Positions 15,812 to 22,441 of a DNA stretch of 22,441 nt are shown in pieces. Below the pieces are notes generated by a model. That model did not search any database and was not told the origin of the DNA. It saw only the letters and a program-made list of their open reading frames with translations. The stretch is taken from positions 1 to 22,441 of the forward strand of contig SPCN01000006.1 of assembly GCA_004525465.1 (NCBI GenBank), read 5' to 3'. Position numbers and translations under genes: made by a program. How positions within the stretch are numbered: position 1 is the first letter of the stretch; each line of letters opens with the position of its first letter. The DNA comes from Chrysiogenales bacterium. Its GTDB lineage: Bacteria; Acidobacteriota; Aminicenantia; UBA2199.

Positions 15812-15816
15812 TTAAA

Positions 15817-17229
15817 ATGAAGAAATTACTATTATTGGGGTTTATTTTTTTATTGGCTGTGGAGATGGGCTTTACCATTTCAGACATCACCATTGAACAA
15901 CCTGATGGGCGGACAGATTGGGAAAGACACGCCACAAAACAAATAAAGTGGAGCATACCATCAGGTGTCACCGGTATGATTACTATAGTACTTTTTAAAA
16001 ATGGAGCTAGGATTGGCCCGATTGTTACAAATTTGTCTCCCCGATTGAACACCTATTCCTGGGAGGTCGGGAGATGGATGGACGGATTTGAACCGGCGGA
16101 CACAGAGTATCAGATTAAAATAAAAGAACAGGGAGGGCCGCGCAGCTGTTTTAGTCCCAAATTCAAAATTGTTGATACTGGAATACGTGATGTTGTTGAT
16201 ACTGGAAGACGTGATGTTGTTGATCCTTCTATCAAACCAGAACTGGAGATTAAATCTGTCTGGCGAGTAGGGACAGGCCGCCTTCATCCCGGTGATTTAT
16301 TGACGGCAAAAGTAGCAATACAAAATCACGGTGAAACTGCCGCCGATATATTTGTTTCTTTTCTTACACTTGGACCCCCCTTCTATTCGAAAGCAAACAA
16401 CCGCGCCATCATCTCGGGTGGGACAACCAAAGAGTACTCCCTCAGTATTCCTGTTATTGAACGAAAAGTCAGAAATGGCTACTTGCAAGTTAATTTTTTC
16501 ATAAGGGATGCCCTAGTTACTGAGGATAATGTTTTGCTAATACAATACAGAGATTCCAATATGAGCAATAATCAAAAAGAAATGTTCTTCGGCACTGTAA
16601 CTCCAAGCGGGGATGCATACAAGATGCCAATCCGAAAAACAAAAACAGAGTATGTGAGCGGATGGTTTACCAAAATGCCCCAGGCTGCTTGGTGTACCCA
16701 AACCGTACTTCCCAGTCAATTGTCACCGCCGTCTAATGGACAGATTCGCTTGGGAATGGAAAGACTTTGGCACCCGGGCGCCGATCCCTTTCCCTGTCAC
16801 AATGGCACCGTCCATACTTACTATGGAGCGGTGGAGTTTGATCTTAGACAATACCACCGAAGAAGTGATCAAATCAAGCAGGTTAACCTGAAATTTCAAA
16901 GAGCAGCTATTAGTTCCTCTAGAAATTTTTTTGATCCCAGGGCAAGAGAAACAAAAGTGGCCGTGAGAGCAATTTCCAGTGAATGGCAAAGCGGATTTAA
17001 TAATATACAAAATCCTCCAGGTATTTTGACCCACCCCGCTCTGGGTGAACTGGGTGAAAATGGTACACTTGAAGTTACTGAAACAGTTAAAGCCTGGCTC
17101 GAACTTGGAGAACTTAAAACAGGATTTTTCTTTGAGCAGCTTAATAAATGGTCATTGGGTAACGATCGTTTCAGGAATATTTACAGTACCTTCAACTACA
17201 CCTTTGAGTTAGAGATCATTGTGAATTAG
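15817..17229 (+). CDS. Secreted multidomain protein of unknown function
   Basis: Protein of 470 aa, not recognised as a named gene. Residues 1-19 are a signal peptide (KKLLLLGFIFLLAVEMGF). Residues about 22-120 resemble the Kre9/KNH-type beta domain (ITIEQPDG..W.....KQIKWSIPSGVTGMITI ... YQIKIKEQ). A short tandem repeat (VDTGIRDV, VDTGRRDV) acts as linker at about 119-134. Residues about 140-240 look like a CARDB-type domain (GDLLTAKVAIQNHGETAADIFVSF). The C-terminal ~200 residues, ending in VTETVKAWLELGELKTGFFFEQ, resemble DNRLRE-type surface domains. No catalytic motif is seen, so a surface or adhesion role is possible. It stands alone with its own promoter and is visibly richer in A+T codons than both flanking operons, suggesting recent gain. 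Domain names are by eye. Confidence 0.85.
   Translation: MKKLLLLGFIFLLAVEMGFTISDITIEQPDGRTDWERHATKQIKWSIPSGVTGMITIVLFKNGARIGPIVTNLSPRLNTYSWEVGRWMDGFEPADTEYQIKIKEQGGPRSCFSPKFKIVDTGIRDVVDTGRRDVVDPSIKPELEIKSVWRVGTGRLHPGDLLTAKVAIQNHGETAADIFVSFLTLGPPFYSKANNRAIISGGTTKEYSLSIPVIERKVRNGYLQVNFFIRDALVTEDNVLLIQYRDSNMSNNQKEMFFGTVTPSGDAYKMPIRKTKTEYVSGWFTKMPQAAWCTQTVLPSQLSPPSNGQIRLGMERLWHPGADPFPCHNGTVHTYYGAVEFDLRQYHRRSDQIKQVNLKFQRAAISSSRNFFDPRARETKVAVRAISSEWQSGFNNIQNPPGILTHPALGELGENGTLEVTETVKAWLELGELKTGFFFEQLNKWSLGNDRFRNIYSTFNYTFELEIIVN
16171..16218 (+). repeat. Two tandem 24-bp repeats inside the secreted-protein gene
   Basis: Units 16171-16194 and 16195-16218 differ at one base (GGAATACG against GGAAGACG). 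A partial third unit, GTTGAT, starts at 16219. In frame they encode VDTGIRDV and VDTGRRDV, a linker between two beta domains. Confidence 0.9.
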
Positions 17230-17493
17230 CAATCGATATTTTCTCCCACTCACCTAAGCGATAGTCTGACCCTTTCACCGGGATCCCAAATTTTTTTTCA
17301 ACTGTTGAATGTCAAAAGATTTCACTGGGTGGGCTTAATGAACGGCAAATTATTGTTAGGCAATTTTGCTGGCGGTGATGATTAAAAAATAGTAGTTTAT
17401 ACTTTTGCACTTGCTCTAAATGACCGTGGAACGGCGACTTTGCCGGATTGGCCGGTTTGCATTTGCGCCGCCGATATGATAAATTAAGCCCAG
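17230..17493. other. 264-nt intergenic region before the PASTA gene
   Basis: No coding frame or RNA gene is seen. A weak promoter is possible just before the PASTA gene: TTTGCA (17456-17461), 18 nt, TAAATT (17480-17485), each 4 of 6. There is no clear terminator for the upstream gene: the GGGATCCC followed by a T-run near 17280-17298 is palindromic without a loop. Confidence 0.4.
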
Positions 17494-18216
17494 ATGAACA
17501 AAAAAGTTGTGCTGGCCGGAAAAATTGCCGGGATTGTCCTTGGCTATTTTCTGCTTTTTTTTCTGGCGGTTTTTTCGACCGTCAGTCTTCTGGTCAAGGG
17601 CGATGAGGTCATGGCTCCCGATCTGTTGGGCAAGCCTCTGCAGGAAGCGTATGCCAGTGCTGCCAAAAAGGGAATCTATCTAAAAAAAATTATCGGCGAT
17701 TTCGGCGCCACCTATGCTCCCAATACCGTGGTTAACCAGTTCCCGGCCCCGAAAACCAGCGTCAAAGTGAAATCCATAGTGAAGATCTTTGTGGCATCGG
17801 AAGTTGGGCAGACGGTCGTACCCATATTGGTCTCGCGGAGCCAAAAGGAATGTGAAGCGCTGCTGAAGAAAAGCAAACTGAAAAAAGGCTACAGCGCTTT
17901 CATCACCTCCGCCGAAGTCCTGCCGGACTGTGTCATCAGCCAGTCTGCTCCGGCCGGCAGCCGCATGGCCGAGGGCTCGGCCATCGATCTGCTCATTTCC
18001 AAGGGCGGAGAAAGTCGTTCTTTTGTCATGCCAGATCTGATCGGTAAGGAAGCGGTCAAGGTGCTGGTTTTCTTTGAGAACCAGGGTTTGAAAATATCGA
18101 AGATCGAAGAAGTGCCCTATTTCGGATTGAAGCCGGGCATTATCCTCAAACAATTTCCTTCGCCCGGGTTCGAGATCAGCTCAAAGAATCTGATCGGCAT
18201 TCAGGTCAGCAAATGA
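17494..18216 (+). CDS. PASTA-domain membrane protein (no kinase domain)
   Basis: Protein of 240 aa with one N-terminal transmembrane helix (about residues 8-34) and three consecutive extracytoplasmic PASTA domains. The PASTA boundaries are marked by VMAPDLLGKPLQEA, VVPILVSRSQKECE and VMPDLIGKEAVKVL. Each has the typical ...V..Q.PAPG/A pattern (NQFPAPKTSVKVKS, SQSAPAGSRMAEGS, KQFPSPGFEISSKN). PASTA domains of PrkC-type kinases and PBP2x bind muropeptides or lipid II, so peptidoglycan sensing or binding is likely. There is no kinase or transpeptidase part. No Shine-Dalgarno site precedes the ATG at 17494. It shares an ATGA overlap with rpe. Confidence 0.9.
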   Translation: MNKKVVLAGKIAGIVLGYFLLFFLAVFSTVSLLVKGDEVMAPDLLGKPLQEAYASAAKKGIYLKKIIGDFGATYAPNTVVNQFPAPKTSVKVKSIVKIFVASEVGQTVVPILVSRSQKECEALLKKSKLKKGYSAFITSAEVLPDCVISQSAPAGSRMAEGSAIDLLISKGGESRSFVMPDLIGKEAVKVLVFFENQGLKISKIEEVPYFGLKPGIILKQFPSPGFEISSKNLIGIQVSK

Positions 18217-18878
18217 ACCCCCTCTTCCCCTCTATCCTATCCACCAATTTTTTCAATCTGGAAGCCAAGCTGCGTGAATTTGAAACAAGCCGTATCGATT
18301 TCATACATCTGGATGTTATGGACGGTCATTTCGTTGATACTATTTCTTTCGGACCGGGATTGGCTCGGGCGCTCAAGGAAAAATTTCGTTTCCGCCTTGA
18401 CGCGCACCTGATGGTCAGTAACCCGGACAAAGCGATCCCGCATTTTATCAAGGCTGGAGTGGACTGGCTTTCCTTCCATAGCGAAACATGCGGCGATACA
18501 CCTGGCCTGCTCAAAATGATCCGGGACGGCAACTGCCGTGCCGGCCTGGCGCTGAATCCTGACACTCCTCTTGAGCAGGTGCGACCATTTTTAAGCGTGG
18601 TTGATTATATCCTGGTGATGAGTGTTTTTCCCGGATATGGCGGCCAGCAATTCATTGCTTCTTCCCTGGAGCGGGTGGCGCTTTTGAAAAGGGAAATCAT
18701 CAGTCAAAAAAGTCACTGCCTGCTGCAGGTCGATGGCGGCATCAATGTCGACAACGTCGGACCCTTGAAGGAAGCCGGCGCCGACCTGTTCGTGGTGGGA
18801 ACATCTTTATTTAATTCCGACAACATAGAAGAAACAGTCAAGAGATTTTTAAATCAGATGCCATGGAGTCAATTATGA
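18213..18878 (+). CDS. rpe: Ribulose-phosphate 3-epimerase
   Basis: Interconverts ribulose 5-phosphate and xylulose 5-phosphate in the pentose phosphate pathway. The 221-aa TIM-barrel enzyme is full length. It has PSILSTNF at the N-terminus, IHLDVMDGHFV with the metal-binding His and catalytic Asp, FRLDAHLMV, FHSET, and the phosphate-end LLQVDGGINVDNV and LFVVGTSLF. The usual VMSVNPGFGGQ loop reads VMSVFPGYGGQ here, with Phe139 in place of Asn. ATGA junctions with the PASTA gene before and the bamD-like gene after indicate tight coupling. Confidence 0.96.
   Translation: MNPLFPSILSTNFFNLEAKLREFETSRIDFIHLDVMDGHFVDTISFGPGLARALKEKFRFRLDAHLMVSNPDKAIPHFIKAGVDWLSFHSETCGDTPGLLKMIRDGNCRAGLALNPDTPLEQVRPFLSVVDYILVMSVFPGYGGQQFIASSLERVALLKREIISQKSHCLLQVDGGINVDNVGPLKEAGADLFVVGTSLFNSDNIEETVKRFLNQMPWSQL
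18865..18868 (+). promoter_or_regulatory. Shine-Dalgarno site selecting the bamD start
   Basis: GGAG lies 6 nt before the ATG at 18875. An in-frame ATG at 18863 overlaps this site, so 18875 is preferred; it also puts the signal peptide directly at the N-terminus. Confidence 0.55.
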
Positions 18879-19684
18879 AAAAAAATGTTTTATTGCTACT
18901 ACTCATTCTGCTGGTAAGCGCCGGCGGTTGTCGTTCCAAGAAAGCCATCAGCATTGATCCGAGCGATAAAGGTTCGGACAAAAAAATGTACGAGAACGCC
19001 ATGAAATACATGAGCAAGGACCCTGAAAAGGCCCGCCTGCTTTTCAAGGAGGTCGCGCAGCTATATCCCGATTCCATTTACGCCAACAAAGCAAAGCTGG
19101 GTATCGGCGATTCGTTTTACCGGGAACGTGACTCCGCTTCACTGATCATGGCGGCTGTTGAATACCAGGAATATGTCAACCTGTATCCCTACTCTCCCGA
19201 CGCAGTGTATGCCAAGTATCAGATCGGTATGTGCTATTACAAACAGATCAGAAAGCCGGAACGGGATCAGACCAAAACTTTCACGGCCCTCAAGGCCTTC
19301 GAAGGGGTGATCCAGCAGTATCCCGGAACTCCCGAAGCCGAAGAGGCAAAAAAGAAAATCGATGCGTGCCGCCAGAACCTGGCCCGGCATTATTACCTGA
19401 TCGGATATTACAATTACCTGATGAAATCCTTTTCCGGAGCTATCGCCCGTTTCAAGCAGGTCATGGACGAATACCCGGATTTCGCTACCAATGACAAACT
19501 CTTTTATTATACCGGCAAGACCTATTTGGCTATGGAAGATTATGATTCGGCACTTTCGTTTTTCCAGCGTGTGATCGGCAGTCATGCCAAGTCCAAATAT
19601 GCCAAAAAAGCGCAGCGCCAGATCAGCAAGATCAACAGGTTGGTCGAAAAAACAAAAAAAACCGCTCCAGGTGCTGGAAAATAA
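18875..19684 (+). CDS. bamD: BamD-like outer-membrane assembly lipoprotein
   Basis: Outer-membrane lipoprotein component of the BAM complex that folds beta-barrel proteins. The 269-aa protein starts MKKNVLLLLLILLVSAGGC, a lipoprotein signal with Cys19 as likely lipidation site (the lipobox AGGC lacks the usual Leu at -3). The rest is tetratricopeptide-type helices: YENAMKYMSKDPEKARLLFKEVAQLYPDS, AAVEYQEYVNLYPYSPDAVYAKYQIGMCYY, KAFEGVIQQYPGTPEAEEAKKKI and a C-terminal ALSFFQRVIGSHAKSKYAKKA. These match the BamD/YfiO outer-membrane lipoprotein family in order and length. It overlaps rpe by 4 nt (ATGA) and uvrC by 14 nt. A different TPR lipoprotein remains possible. Confidence 0.87.
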   Translation: MKKNVLLLLLILLVSAGGCRSKKAISIDPSDKGSDKKMYENAMKYMSKDPEKARLLFKEVAQLYPDSIYANKAKLGIGDSFYRERDSASLIMAAVEYQEYVNLYPYSPDAVYAKYQIGMCYYKQIRKPERDQTKTFTALKAFEGVIQQYPGTPEAEEAKKKIDACRQNLARHYYLIGYYNYLMKSFSGAIARFKQVMDEYPDFATNDKLFYYTGKTYLAMEDYDSALSFFQRVIGSHAKSKYAKKAQRQISKINRLVEKTKKTAPGAGK

Positions 19685-21236
19685 AGACGACCTTCCGGAG
19701 GGTCCGGGTATATATATTTTCCGGACCGCGTCCGGCAAAGCGCTATATATCGGCAAAGCGATCAATTTAAAAAAACGCGTTGCCCAATATTTTAAAAAAA
19801 AGGACCAGCCAATGATCGCTAACCTGCTGGCGCGTTCGGCCGTCCTGGATTTCATTGTTACCGATGATGAAGCCGATGCCTTGCTGTTGGAAAGCGATCT
19901 GGTGCACAGCTATCAGCCTCCTTTCAATATCCGGCTTAAGGATGACAAGAGTTTTCCGTCAATCGAGATCACCCTCATTGAAGATTTTCCCGGCATTTAT
20001 TTTTCCCGGAAAGCCAAAGCCGGCAATTTTGCCCTGGGACCGCTGGTCAACGCCAGGAAAGCGAAAAATCTCATTGATACCGTCACCCGGCTTTTCCGCT
20101 TGCGCTCCTGCAGCAACGTGCTTTTTAAAAAAGGAATACCCTGCCTGTATCACCATATCGAGCGCTGCTCGGCGCCATGCGCCGGAAAGATCGAACGATC
20201 TCTTTACCGGCAGCAGGTGGAATACGCCCTTGATTTTTTAAAAGGACGGAAAGGGAAAATCAAGGCCAAGCTGGGCGAGCGTATGCTCAGTCTGGCCGCC
20301 AGCCAGAACTTTGAACAGGCGCAAAAGCTCAAGGAAGACTTGGAGCTGATGGAGAAATTTTCGCTGCGTTCATATATCTCCACCCGTTCGCACGGTGATT
20401 TTGACGTACTGGCCGCCTGCGTCCTGGGCCAGGAAGCATTTTTTGTTCATTTTGTTGTTGTAGGCGGCCGGGTGTGCAAGAGCGGTTATTTCAACCTGCA
20501 GACGCTCCATGATGCCGCTGATGAGGCACTGCGGGAATTTATGATCGATTTTTATCGCCGCCGGCCTCTGCCCGGAGAGATCATTGTCTCCCGGCTTCCG
20601 GATCAGAGCGCAGGGCTGGTCGGCCTTTTTTCCGCCCAGGCGGGCCGCCGGGTTACCATACGGACTGTCCGCCAGGGGAAAAAAAGAAAGATTTTGGACC
20701 TGGCCTTGAAAAACCTGGCCCTGTTCGTACAGAAAAGCGATTATCGTTCATTGGGAGAAAAAATAAAGGAAATGCTGCACCTTGGTAAATTCCCCTCTCA
20801 TATCGAAGCTTTTGACATATCCCATCTGGGCGAAAAAAACCGTGTAGGCGCCCAGGTTGTGTTTCAAAACGGCAGACCGCAAAAGCGTCGCTACCGCAGC
20901 TACATCATCCGCAGCGCCCCGGCCGGCGATACCGAAGCGTTGAAGGAAGTGCTGACCCGGCGCTTTCGTGATGAGCCTTCACCCCCCGACCTGCTGCTTA
21001 TTGACGGCGGATTGCCGCAGCTGGAGGCGGCCCGGCAGGTCAAGATCCAACTGGGACTGCCATGCGACCTGGCGGCGCTGGCCAAGGGGGAGGAGCGCGT
21101 CTTTCTGGAGGATGGCTATTCCTTCGTATTGGAGCCGGGGACGCCGGCCAGGCATCTGCTGCAGAATATCCGTGACGAGGCGCACCGCCGGGCCATTGCC
21201 CATCACCGCCGCCGCCGCGAAAAACTTCCCAGCTGA
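19671..21236 (+). CDS. uvrC: Excinuclease ABC subunit C, lacking the C-terminal HhH domain
   Basis: Makes the two incisions of nucleotide excision repair. The GTG at 19671 gives 521 aa starting just before LPEGPGIYIF; an in-frame ATG at 19584 would add 29 residues read across bamD. Visible parts are the GIY-YIG 3'-nuclease (GIYIF ... ALYIGKAINLKKRV, with Glu in EADALLLESDLV), a four-Cys Fe-S region (SCSNVLF..IPC..ERCSAPC), and a UVR UvrB-binding segment (MLSLAASQNFEQAQKLKEDLELM). The RNase H-like 5'-nuclease has FDISHLG, LLLIDGG and RDEAHRRAIAHHR. The protein stops 8 residues after this last motif, so the (HhH)2 DNA-binding domain usual at the end is absent. A stop and a convergent gene follow at once. 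Confidence 0.95.
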   Translation: MLENKDDLPEGPGIYIFRTASGKALYIGKAINLKKRVAQYFKKKDQPMIANLLARSAVLDFIVTDDEADALLLESDLVHSYQPPFNIRLKDDKSFPSIEITLIEDFPGIYFSRKAKAGNFALGPLVNARKAKNLIDTVTRLFRLRSCSNVLFKKGIPCLYHHIERCSAPCAGKIERSLYRQQVEYALDFLKGRKGKIKAKLGERMLSLAASQNFEQAQKLKEDLELMEKFSLRSYISTRSHGDFDVLAACVLGQEAFFVHFVVVGGRVCKSGYFNLQTLHDAADEALREFMIDFYRRRPLPGEIIVSRLPDQSAGLVGLFSAQAGRRVTIRTVRQGKKRKILDLALKNLALFVQKSDYRSLGEKIKEMLHLGKFPSHIEAFDISHLGEKNRVGAQVVFQNGRPQKRRYRSYIIRSAPAGDTEALKEVLTRRFRDEPSPPDLLLIDGGLPQLEAARQVKIQLGLPCDLAALAKGEERVFLEDGYSFVLEPGTPARHLLQNIRDEAHRRAIAHHRRRREKLPS

Positions 21237-21259
21237 CCTTTTAGGCTAACGGCCGTTTT

Positions 21260-22441
21260 TTATTCGGCCGCGGCGGCACTGAGCAGGGAATTGAACATGA
21301 TCTTGTAGGTTCCTTCGCTGTGGGTGCGGTGGATGATATCAGGGCCTATGAGTATGATCCGGCCTTTGCCTTTGCGGTAATCGACCAGCAGGGATTTGCG
21401 CGTCAATTGCGCCTCGCCTTCCAGCCAGCCCGAAAGCAATAAATCTCGTTCGCCAAAAACCAGTGGCGTATAACGGCTTTCAAAGGCGGTTTTGGGCAGA
21501 GAGGTTTCGAAGGTCGGGGTGTCCCTGAAAAAGATGGCGGCCGTCTTGTCCATGCCCGCCGTCAATTCGGAATTTTTCACCTCCACGCTCAGGTATGAAC
21601 CGGGGCAGACCACTTTGCTGTTTTCTTCCATGATATTGGTCACCGGCATTTTGAATTTGCTGATGGCGTAATTGCACGATTCTTCCATGAAGACCAGGGT
21701 TTTTCCGCTTTTGACCATCTCCTTGAGCAATTTTTCGCCGCTTTCGCCGATGCCGCCGGAATATTCGGGCGGGGCCGGGGTGGCCCATTTCTCCCACTTC
21801 TTCGGCGGCTTGTCATTTTCGATCTCGGTTTCCGAGGCGCCAACAAACACCAAGATGTCAAATTTGCCGGCAAAGCCCTTTTTGGCCACGTCCTTGGGAT
21901 GAACCGTTTCGTAGGGGATCTTGTATTCATCGAAGACATAGCGCAGCCAGCCCTCGGTCATGTTGTGTCCCCAGTTTTGATACAGCCCCACCTTGAAGGG
22001 CCGGAGGCGGCGAAACTGCTGCAGCGGTAATTTTTTCCTGGACGTCATGGTCAGCGGGGTCTCGGCGTGAATGTTCTTTAAAATTTCCAGGGCTTCGCTT
22101 TTTTTGACCAGGAAGGAACCGCTTGAGAAATCGGGGCAATCGATATTGCGGAAAACTGTTTTGCCCTTGCCCAGCAGTTCAAAGGCGGCCCGGTAGGAAT
22201 GGTTGGCGCGGGAATCGAGGACGATGTATTCTTCAAGTTCCTCCGGGAATGGATTTTTGGCAAATTGTGCGGCTTGGACCGGTTCCATCATGGCTTTCAG
22301 GGGTTCGTTCACCGGGATGGATTTGACTCCCATGCCTACGGGCAGGGTCCAGGCCGCCATGTCATAGGGAAGTTCAGGCTCGGCTTTGAGGTTTTTGCGG
22401 ATGTCGGGATAGTGCTGGTTTTCAAAAATATTTTTCACGAA
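21260..22441 (-). CDS. M14-type metallopeptidase, C-terminal part (5' end outside window)
   Basis: The visible 393 residues are the end of a longer protein; the frame is open through the right edge, where the GTG at 22436-22438 is an internal Val codon rather than a start. The segment HYPDIRKN...LPYDMAAWTLPVGMGV resembles the region that follows the carboxypeptidase domain in large secreted M14 peptidases of Acidobacteria, Gemmatimonadetes and Aminicenantes. Downstream, FKVGLYQNWGHNMTEGWLRYVFDEYKIPYETV and KFDILVFVGA resemble their class I GATase-like C-terminal domain, ending with GKGRIILIGPDIIHRTHSEGTYKIMFNSLL. The zinc ligands and catalytic Glu would lie outside the window, so activity cannot be judged. 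It converges on uvrC with 23 nt between stops. The assignment is by recognition of the C-terminal pattern. Confidence 0.72.
   Translation of the reverse strand, partial: FVKNIFENQHYPDIRKNLKAEPELPYDMAAWTLPVGMGVKSIPVNEPLKAMMEPVQAAQFAKNPFPEELEEYIVLDSRANHSYRAAFELLGKGKTVFRNIDCPDFSSGSFLVKKSEALEILKNIHAETPLTMTSRKKLPLQQFRRLRPFKVGLYQNWGHNMTEGWLRYVFDEYKIPYETVHPKDVAKKGFAGKFDILVFVGASETEIENDKPPKKWEKWATPAPPEYSGGIGESGEKLLKEMVKSGKTLVFMEESCNYAISKFKMPVTNIMEENSKVVCPGSYLSVEVKNSELTAGMDKTAAIFFRDTPTFETSLPKTAFESRYTPLVFGERDLLLSGWLEGEAQLTRKSLLVDYRKGKGRIILIGPDIIHRTHSEGTYKIMFNSLLSAAAAE

Larger units (their letters stand above)
15474..15816. other. 343-nt intergenic region
   Basis: No coding frame of conviction is present. 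It holds a likely terminator for the upstream operon (15578-15603), about 145 nt of AT-rich sequence with no recognised element, and the promoter and ribosome site of the next gene (15751-15811). A small CTGGT-GA-ACCAG palindrome just after the queH stop has too short a loop to be meaningful. Confidence 0.6.

Noticed and set aside
19584..19670. Upstream ATG start for uvrC
   Set aside because: The extra 29 residues are Lys/Arg/Ser-rich, read across conserved bamD sequence, and precede the normal UvrC N-terminus.
21250..21270. CGGCCG inverted repeat with a T-rich loop between uvrC and the M14 gene, as a two-way terminator
   Set aside because: The T-run is in the loop rather than after the stem, each arm is self-complementary, and one arm overlaps the last codons of the minus-strand gene. 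It does not have terminator form.
1..22441. CRISPR array, prophage, transposase, toxin-antitoxin or defence genes
   Set aside because: None seen on either strand: no regularly spaced direct repeats, no transposase or integrase motifs, and the coding space is filled by recognisable housekeeping genes apart from the features listed.

Overview
The window reads as a compact chromosomal segment from a Gram-negative bacterium with an LPS-type outer membrane. It carries ADP-heptose synthesis genes, a heptosyltransferase and a BamD-type lipoprotein. The mix of gene families suggests the Acidobacteria/Aminicenantes neighbourhood: a long M14-type metallopeptidase with a GATase-like tail, a FecR/fibronectin-like periplasmic protein, and a B12-binding radical SAM protein fused to DUF2344. 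That placement is an inference from content, not from a search. Almost everything is housekeeping, and no defence, phage, CRISPR or biosynthetic system is visible.

Layout. (1) 1-1890, minus strand: an Hsp70/DnaK-type chaperone cut by the left edge. (2) 1891-2337: divergent control region with a dnaK promoter, a promoter plus tRNA-Phe(GAA), a 181-bp imperfect palindrome directly after the tRNA, and a promoter for the next operon. (3) 2338-5355: rfaE1, rfaE2, a GT9 heptosyltransferase and an isoprenylcysteine/phospholipid methyltransferase-like membrane protein, all overlapping or 1 nt apart. (4) 5415-15473: a FecR-like periplasmic protein, then mreB-mreC-mreD-mrdA-rodA, the fused B12/radical SAM-DUF2344 protein, a SpoU rRNA methyltransferase and queH. 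From mreB onward each gene overlaps the next by 4-17 nt. (5) 15474-17493: an AT-rich island holding one secreted protein of unknown function with its own strong promoter and Shine-Dalgarno sequence. (6) 17494-21236: a PASTA-only membrane protein, rpe, a bamD-like lipoprotein gene and a shortened uvrC, again all overlapping. (7) 21260-22441, minus strand: the C-terminal part of an M14-type metallopeptidase, cut by the right edge.

How the genes fit together. Operon 3 makes and transfers the heptose of the LPS inner core. Operon 4 builds the rod (elongasome) machinery MreBCD-PBP2-RodA and appends tRNA/rRNA modification enzymes. Operon 6 mixes a cell-wall-sensing PASTA protein, central carbon metabolism, outer-membrane assembly and DNA repair. 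The PASTA-rpe pairing resembles the prkC-rsgA-rpe neighbourhood of Firmicutes.

The points most worth a second look are the 181-bp palindromic element after tRNA-Phe, the UvrC that ends before its helix-hairpin-helix domain, the AT-rich secreted-protein island, and the run of predicted promoters whose start sites fall on or next to the start codon.
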